From Xylogone sp. PMI_703 (taxonomy: Eukaryota > Ascomycota > Leotiomycetes): 64,000 nucleotides of DNA. Of the stretch, positions 56,822 through 64,000 are shown one piece after another. The position numbers and the translations under genes are program-made. Numbering within the stretch: the stretch's first letter is position 1; each line of letters starts with the position of its first letter. The notes under the pieces were generated by a model. That model ran no database searches and was not told where the DNA came from. It worked only from the letters and a program-made list of their open reading frames with translations. The stretch spans positions 3,906,001 through 3,970,000 of the forward strand of contig JAJTUQ010000004.1 of NCBI GenBank assembly GCA_021399445.1. The letters are read 5' to 3'.

Positions 56822-58626
56822 TCAAGTAAACTTAAACCACAGTTCCGCGATGGCTGCGAAGTGCAGTGGGCGACTCTAAATGTATCGGTAACTAACTGCA
56901 CTCATAATTCGCTATACAATACAACTGCAGCTCGGAACCTATGTAAATTAAAGGATCTGGCTTCCTACTTCACCTCTACGTGCTTCGACAATATGTCACG
57001 TAAAATGATTCACGCCTTGGTACAGTATCCCAATATCAGAGCCTATCTAATTTAAAATTTGGGCTATAACAGAGTTACTAACAAAATATTAAGATGCGTA
57101 GATCCGACTACATTTCGATTTAGTTCCTAGCAAAAACACCTCTCTTTCTAGTAGAATCAATGTGATTATAGTATTCGGATTATGTACGTTGGGAAGTCTT
57201 TCTGAACCAAACTACTGCCAGTTGCGTACCGATGCCATAATTGAGATAATAATAAGGGTAATATTTAATATAATTTTCCAATTGTATTGAATTTATCTAC
57301 CGCTGCCTGAAAAACTCTGCATATGATGTTATTGCCACAGTTAGATATTGAGCCTTTTGTCGTGCGGGAGCAGGCATTGACGTATATAGCACATGACGAA
57401 TCTATATATCTTCCAGGGTTGTATGGTGTAACCTATAGCCCAGCTCTACGCATGCCTTAGAAGATCATAATATACTATCCTGGAAGTCTGAGTCTTGAGC
57501 TATAGTCCTTGATCTTCCGTTCGAAGGAGTATTGAATGATTAGCGACGGATAACACTGGGGACAAGAAATTGCAACCGTGGCCTTTGGAGGAACCTGACC
57601 AGATTTTGAGCCACGCTTGATGCAAGAAAACAAAACAGGACTAAGCCAATAAGGGCCCAATCAAGTAGCTGGGAACTATATGATGGTATATAACATGGAA
57701 GGGAAAGGATAGCTAAAGTTAAACAAGAAAGGAGTTAATGATCTGAGGCATTTCCAGCTTCCACTTTGGATAATGTGGTTGGGATTGCGCGGTCACGAAT
57801 GAGGGGTTGAAACTGGTGGAGGCTTGACACGGATCAACCGGGGGTTGTCGAGTTACAGTAATTTCGCCGGTTGGGATAAAAGATGGAGCTTTGGAAAGGA
57901 GAAGGAAGTGGACGAGGATAAGTTAGAGGTTTAAGAAGTAACCATGATGATCTCTAGATACAGATGAATAGATGTGATTATTATGCGGAAAAAAAAAGTA
58001 AAAAAAAGAAAATACCATGCCGTGCAGAATTGCCATGAAGCTGCAAATCCAGGGAGGTCATTCGCAAAACGCATGATCACGCACTAATCAGGCGCTCTGC
58101 TTCCCCGCATTGCGAAAGTCGCGTGCCGCACGTGCTCCACACCCCACACGTTGCAGCCCTGATAGTGGGTTGGCGAGGTTGGGCAGAGCCCGCTACGGGC
58201 CCTGAGTGGGGCGGGGACGAGCGCCGAGAGCGCCGCACAAGGTGAGGGGTACTTCTGGCATGACCTTGGGGGAGCAGCAATCAGATGTACCTCACACAAT
58301 TCACCCACTCCAGGCCGTCATAGCCGACAAACCCACGGCTTCAGGATGGAGCTTTTCCAGATTCCTTTCTGTTCTTTTTGTCCCCTTTGTCTCCGTTGTT
58401 TCCTGAGATGACTTGAGAAATAACCCTCCTGCGCGCTGAATCTGCCCTAATAATCTCCAGTATTTACTGCCCTACAACGCATTCTCCTTAACTAGGACAC
58501 TAGCACGGCACGTCTCCAGATTGCATCTCTCTGGCTGATACCGCGTCTGCCCGATGATAACCTCGCGCGTTTAATGCCGCAATCCGGGTCGTACAGGCAA
58601 TTCTGAGCGCCTGAGTGATTCCCAAG

Positions 58627-61600
58627 ATGCTGCTCACGTCGAGACTGGCGCGGCCTACATTGTTGAGGCAATGTCGTGCCAGTGCTAGCTTAAGTTCCTG
58701 TGAGCCTATGTTCCCAATTCTAGTTCAACCAATATGAGATCCATGCTGATCAAGCTACACAAGCTCTCAACGTGAAGCTGCGCACCCTCGCAACCCCTTA
58801 TAACTTGAGTAGTCTAAAATGGACCGGCTCCAAAGCTCTCCAGAGCTACACCAAGCCTCATCTCGAGCTCACGCCCTTCCATATTCCGGCCACCAGAACT
58901 TACGCGACAGTATCTGACTTTATCAAGGACCCAGCCTCTGAGTTAACTCTCCCACCGGCACCTTCCATACCGTATTCTAAGCTCACAGTGGGAATTGTGA
59001 AAGAGATCTTTCCCAATGAACGGCGTGTTGCAATTACTCCCCAGAATGTAGCTGCTTTGCTCAAAAAGGGGTTTGCCCAAGTCCTCGTGGAGCGCGGCGC
59101 TGGCGCTGAAGCGCAATTCCTGGATGAAGCCTACGAGCAAGCTGGCGCAATTCTGGTTGACCGAAATAGCACCTGGAAGAACAGCGATATCATCCTTAAG
59201 GTTAGAGCTCCGACTTTTGAAGGCGCGGAGAATGAGGTCGACTTGATGAAAAACGGCAGCACCTTAATCAGCTTCCTATACCCCGCGCAGAATAAACAGC
59301 TAGTTGAAAAATTGTCTGCGAAAGGTGCTAATAGCTTTGGAATGGAATTGATCCCTCGAATTTCAAGGGCGCAAGTTTTTGACGCCTTAAGGTAAGTTGG
59401 CGAGCGAACTGAGCAGTCCATAACTTTTCTACAGAGAGATGGAGAATTTACCAATTATCGTAAAAGACACAAGATGTGCTAATGTGTATCCATATGAATA
59501 GCTCTATGGCAAATATTGCAGGTTACAAGGCGGTATTGGAAGCTTCGAATCACTTTGGGCGTTTCTTGACTGGTCAAGTTACTGCCGCTGGGTAAGCCCT
59601 CCGAAAACACTCTTATTAGTGCGTATTTGCTAATACTGGCATTATTAGAAAGGTATTGCCTTTTATATTTTGCTTCATCTAGAACATTGAACCAACTATA
59701 CTTTTAGATTCCTCCTTGCAAAGTTCTAATCATCGGTGCTGGAGTAGCTGGTCTCAGTGCCATTGCAACCGTAAGTCATTGCCTACCATCCTCTTTCTGT
59801 TCTAGCTGCTCAGTTTGTAATTCTCTAGGCACGCCGTCTTGGTGCTATTGTTCGTGGCTTTGACACAAGATCTGCTGCTCGAGAACAAGTACAATCTCTT
59901 GGGGCCGAGTTCATTGAAGTAGAAATAAAGGAGGAAGGCTCTGGAGCCGGTGGGTATGCTAAAGAGATGTCGAAAGAATTTCATGAGGCAGAGATGAAGC
60001 TGTTTATGGAACAATGTAAAGAGGTGGATATAATAATCACTACTGCTCTGATCCCGGGAAGGCCAGCCCCAAAGTTGATCACTGAAGAGGTGAGTTTTGC
60101 TGCTAACATGTCCGTTTGCTGGTGAAGCAGTATTGACTGTAGTAATACAGATGGTTTCTGCCATGAAGCCTGGATCAGTTATTGTCGACCTTGCAGCTGA
60201 AGCTGGAGGTAATTGCGAGGTTACTATGGCAGGTAAATTAGTTACCTACAAAGACGTGACTGTGATTGGTATGCTCTCTTCTCTTGAGTCTGTGCTTCCA
60301 CTTTTAACCCCTTTTAGGATATACTGACCTCCCATCCCGTCTCCCAACTCAATCTTCCACTCTATACTCCAATAATATTACCAAATTTCTCCTTTCTATG
60401 ACACCAGCAGATGGAGAGAAGAATTTCCACATCGGCTTGAACGACGAGGTTGTCAGAGGTGCAATAGTTACTTATCAGGGCCAGGCACTTCCTATGGCAC
60501 CTCGCCCAGCTCCACCACCACCTCCTCCAGCCTCTACTACTAAAACCATTTCTGATGCTACAACCAAGTCACTGGCACTGACACCCTGGCAGAAAGCCAC
60601 GCGTGAGGTTGCAACAGTTACGGCTGGAATGGGATCTATGCTTGCTTTAGGGAAGGTAACAGGGCCGTTATTTATGAGTAACATATTTACTTTTGCATTG
60701 GCTGGTCTTGTTGGTTACAGAGCAGTTTGGGGAGTTGTGCCAGCACTCCACAGCCCATTGATGAGCGTTACCAATGCTATTTCGGGTGAGTTATTTTGTC
60801 GTAATATAACCAGACCTAGCTAATTCAAACATAACATAGGCATGGTTGGTGTTGGCGGCTTCTTCATCATGGGTGGTGGAATACTTCCACAAACATTCCC
60901 GCAGGTCCTTGGTGCTATGTCAGTTCTTATGGCCTTTGTTAATGTTTCTGGTGGATTCGTTATTACAAAACGAATGCTAGATATGTTCAAGCGTACGTTT
61001 AACTACCCTCTAGATCTCTTCTTTAGCCGTTAATAATATGTCAATTTAGGTCCAACTGATCCTCCTGAATATCCTTGGTTATATGCTATTCCCGCCGTTT
61101 TATTTGGTGGTGGATATATTGCTGCTGCTAGCACTGGTATGGCTGGCCTTGTCCAGGCTGGGTATATTGTTAGCAGTGTCCTGTGTATCGGTAAGCCCCC
61201 TATTAGCAACCCTGGAAGTTAGCAGTGCTGTGGTAAGACCATCATTATATGACTAACCTCATTGCTTAGGCTCTATCTCCGGCCTTGCTTCGCAGCTCAC
61301 TGCTCGTCAAGGTAATATATTGGGTATCCTAGGTGTAGGCTCTGGAATCCTTGCCTCTCTTGCAGCTGTTGGGTTTCCCACCGATGTACTCATCCAGTTC
61401 GGTGGACTTGCAGCCATAGGCTCTATAATAGGTGCCGTTATTGGCCGTAGGATCACTGCTACTGACCTCCCTCAAACTGTTGCTGCGCTGCACTCCGTTG
61501 TGGGTCTAGCAGCTGTTCTTACATCCATTGGTAGTATCATGGCTGGTGTTGATCATTTATCCATGCTGCACATGATCACTGCATACCTTGGCGTCCTTAT

Positions 61601-63064
61601 TGGTGGAGTGACATTCACAGGATCTGTGGTAGCCTTCATGAAACTTGCAGCGAAAATGTCTTCCCGACCATTAGCTCTCCCAGGTCGCCATGCCGTTAAT
61701 GTTGGCCTTCTTAGTGCAAATGTAGCAACTATGGGAGCATTCTTGACTATGGCACCGGGCTCACCAATGATTGCCGCTGCATGTTTGGCTGGAAATACTG
61801 TCCTGAGTTTCTTGAAGGGATTCACCACTACTGCAGCCATTGGAGGAGCTGATATGCGTAAGTATTTATTACTTATTACTCCTGATTGGACCATGTTTGA
61901 GAAGAGATAGGAGATGACTAATATCTGAATGTGGTTAGCTGTCGTTATTACGGTCTTGAACGCATATTCCGGATTTGCTCTCGTTGCAGAAGGTCTTATG
62001 CTCAATAACCCACTGCTGACTACAGTTGGGTCATTGATCGGTGTGAGCGGTTCCATTCTGTCGTATATTATGGTAAGATATTGTTACCTTTTCAAGCCAC
62101 GCTTTATGGAACATCGCTAATCATGTTCATAGTGCGTTGCTATGAATCGCTCCCTGACGAATGTCTTATTTGGTGGGATTTCCGCGCCTGCTGCCGATAA
62201 TGAGTACAAAATTGAGGGCCAAATTACGAAGACTAATATTGATGAGACTGTTGAGGCTCTTGCAAATGCTGAAAATGTCATCATCGTAAGTTTGATCATG
62301 ACTACCTATGCTTCCCAATAAGGCTGGTGCTTATATTGACCTTAGGTTGTTGGATACGGAATGGCAGTGGCAAAAGCCCAATATGCTATCTCGGAAATCA
62401 CCCGTTTACTTAAGGCTAAAGGTGTTAACGTCCGCTTTGCTATTCACCCAGTTGCTGGAAGAATGCCTGGGCAATGCAATGTGCTCCTTGCGGAGGCTAG
62501 TGTTCCTTATGATAGTAAGTGCTTCATTCTTATTACGCCTCCATAGTTTTTGCCGATGTTATGAATTGCGGCATAAGATACAACAAAGGCTGGGCCATTG
62601 CTAATAAACTTCACTTAGTTGTCCTTGAAATGGATGAAATTAACGATGACTTTTCGGACACTGACGTGACCCTTGTCATTGGTGCAAACGATACTGTAAA
62701 CCCGATTGCACTTGAACCTGGTTCTGCAATTGCAGGTATGCCAGTCCTGCATGCGTGGAAGAGCAAGCAGGTTGTTGTGATGAAACGAGGAATGGCTAGC
62801 GGTTATGGTAAGGCTTGCTGCTTCATTGTTTTTCAATTTATCCACAGCGTATACTGACCTGAGTTCCTTAACCTAGCTGATGTGCCAAACCCAATGTTTT
62901 ACATGCCCACGACGAAGATGTTGTTTGGAGATGCCAAGGATAGCTGTGACGGTTCGTAATATTCCTTTCTAATGTGATATTAGATCTCTGTATACTGACA
63001 TTTTCTCCTTTTAACAGCTATCAAAGCAGGCCTTGAAAGCCGAATCCGCATGTATGACGTCTAA
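58627..63064 (+). CDS. NAD(P) transhydrogenase, mitochondrial
   Basis: Seventeen exons: 58627-58699, 58764-59391, 59502-59591, 59649-59652, 59708-59770, 59829-60089, 60151-60268, 60318-60785, 60840-60992, 61050-61190, 61270-61857, 61939-62072, 62133-62285, 62346-62514, 62619-62807, 62877-62951, 63018-63064. They join to 3354 nt, 1117 aa (human NNT is 1086). A presequence ([14 protein letters not shown]) precedes domain I ([12 protein letters not shown]; Rossmann I-I-G-A-G-V-A-G). About a dozen membrane segments (domain II) follow, then the NADP domain III ([22 protein letters not shown]). It couples the inner-membrane proton gradient to hydride transfer from NADH to NADP+. Domain order I-II-III is that of animals, not the reversed protozoan order. 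One exon is only 4 nt, needed for G-K-I-P-P. Confidence 0.96.
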
Positions 63065-63756
63065 ACAGTCCAACTCTCACAGCTATTTCCCATCCATCTT
63101 TCTAGACTTTCAAAGAGCTGCAAATGCATCAGACTCGGCGTCGCCCTCGCAAATTCCATCGATTTTCCTGCATTGCATGTAAGGTAGACCTTGTCAAGAT
63201 ATTCCCATTCCGGTTCTTAAAGAATACTACTGTATAGACGCCGCAGATGCTCGGTTAGCTTAGAGAGATTCTTGGGGAAACACAGTGTAGACAGTTTTTG
63301 CGTTTCCTGTTTTGCTCTCGCCCCATCATATTTTTTGTTATCGTTTATTGAGAGTAGTAGAAACCTGAAGATATTGTCTTGCTTGTTCCGTGCTTAGATT
63401 GGATTTCCATCTTTTTCATTTTGCACGCACTTAGCTAGCCTTTACGTTGCTTCTGCTTCTTGGACCTGCTGTCATTGTCTTGCCCTCATTGATCTTTAGT
63501 GTCAAAGATGTGAATATAGTTTGTGAATACAATTTGCAATTTAACTTTTGATTGGTGTAAGCTTGCGTGACTTCAAGAATACATCACCGTCAATACGTAT
63601 CTTTCATTTGTATTCTGATGGGTCCAAATCTGCCTTGGGGCAACAGGTGCACAAGGATACGTTATTGGATGGCTAGGTCTAAGTATCAATTCTATATAAC
63701 ACTACGACAATTCCTTACTATCTCTTACTGTTGCTATACTTCCTTTGTATATTCCT
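63065..63756. other. Intergenic, convergent 3' ends
   Basis: 3' flank of the transhydrogenase (+) and the GNAT gene (-). T-rich, with nothing recognisable. Confidence 0.5.
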
Positions 63757-64000
63757 TCAAAGCTTTTTAGCTGGCCTTTCAAGCCAGTAGCACTTTATAT
63801 CGGGCCTGCTCCTCCATTTCTCAGATGCCGGGACAACGATCCAATCATTTGGGTTAGCAACGAAGCCAAACTGCTCATACAAGAACCGACCAGCTCCAGA
63901 CGCTTCAATGTAAGCTTTAAGACCAATAGAATCAGCAAGTTCAGTGCCCCACTTCATGTGTAATGCTCCAGCTCCACGCCGTTGGTAATCAGGATGGGTA
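63757..64000 (-). CDS. GNAT-family N-acetyltransferase, 3' part
   Basis: The minus-strand frame is open from the right edge to a TGA at 63757-63759, about 81 residues. The acetyl-CoA-binding motif A of GNAT enzymes is visible: H-P-D-Y-Q-R-R-G-A-G-A-L-H-M-K-W-G, followed by A-Y-I-E-A-S-G-A-G-R-F-L-Y-E-Q-F-G-F, the usual motif B position. The rest of the gene lies outside the window. Substrate is unknown; fungal proteins of this layout are mostly annotated only as acetyltransferases. Confidence 0.85.
   Translation of the reverse strand, partial: THPDYQRRGAGALHMKWGTELADSIGLKAYIEASGAGRFLYEQFGFVANPNDWIVVPASEKWRSRPDIKCYWLERPAKKL

Larger units (their letters stand above)
50564..58626. other. 8-kb gene-poor region
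   Basis: No supportable gene in about 8 kb. The first 2.5 kb (to about 53.1 kb) is GC-richer with several unrecognised frames of 80-170 codons on both strands that overlap one another. From about 53.2 kb on it is AT-rich and carries a candidate MITE (54384-54742), a (CA)n tract (54838-54876) and a fold-back (56695-56821). A 9-bp tandem lies at 50833-50868. The last few hundred bases form the transhydrogenase promoter. I saw no tRNA, 5S or other RNA gene. Confidence 0.5.

Noticed and set aside
1..64000. tRNA, 5S rRNA, CRISPR and prokaryotic operon signals.
   Set aside because: I found no B-box/T-loop pattern in a cloverleaf context and no regularly spaced repeats; the spliced genes show this is eukaryotic DNA.

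Overview
The window is nuclear DNA from a filamentous ascomycete (Pezizomycotina). Genes are split by short introns of about 48-190 nt with GTRNGY donors and CTAAY-like branch points. Families such as CYP504, copper-fist, Zn2Cys6, WSC and single-chain mitochondrial transhydrogenase fit this group. Class-level placement is not proven; a leotiomycete is my best guess. I rebuilt exon structures by hand, and in every complete multi-exon model the exon lengths sum to a multiple of three.

Region 1 (about 1.5-20 kb) is centred on aromatic (phenylacetate/tyrosine) catabolism. Fumarylacetoacetase and a CYP504 P450 are divergent from one promoter. They are followed by a Zn2Cys6 regulator, an anion:cation symporter (allantoate/nicotinate-permease type), a DAO-type FAD oxidoreductase, a small conserved protein, an aldo/keto reductase and homogentisate 1,2-dioxygenase. 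CYP504 enzymes hydroxylate phenylacetates to homogentisate, the dioxygenase opens that ring, and fumarylacetoacetase finishes the route. Maleylacetoacetate isomerase is not in the window. The tail of an RCC1-family protein lies at the left edge.

Region 2 (21-32.5 kb) holds an SSU1/TDT-type anion efflux protein, a DUF1989 protein, the CK2 regulatory subunit, a Baeyer-Villiger-type flavin monooxygenase, a JmjC/cupin_8 protein with a mitochondrial-looking N-terminus, and a DOPA 4,5-dioxygenase-like extradiol enzyme. Between 32.3 and 36.1 kb there is no convincing gene, only short hairpins that look like old repeat debris.

Region 3 (36-50.6 kb) holds a second Zn2Cys6 regulator, a frame-split possible small gene, a copper-fist regulator with several Cys clusters, an EFM7-like methyltransferase, and a very large secreted protein (about 1970 aa) with a beta-propeller, ASH-like Ig domains and six WSC domains.

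Region 4 (50.6-58.6 kb) is an 8 kb gene-poor stretch. It contains a (CA)n microsatellite, a 359-bp candidate MITE with perfect 18-bp terminal inverted repeats beginning and ending in TA, and a 127-bp fold-back with perfect 23-bp arms. Region 5 holds mitochondrial NAD(P) transhydrogenase in 17 exons, including a 4-nt microexon, and the 3' part of a GNAT acetyltransferase at the right edge.
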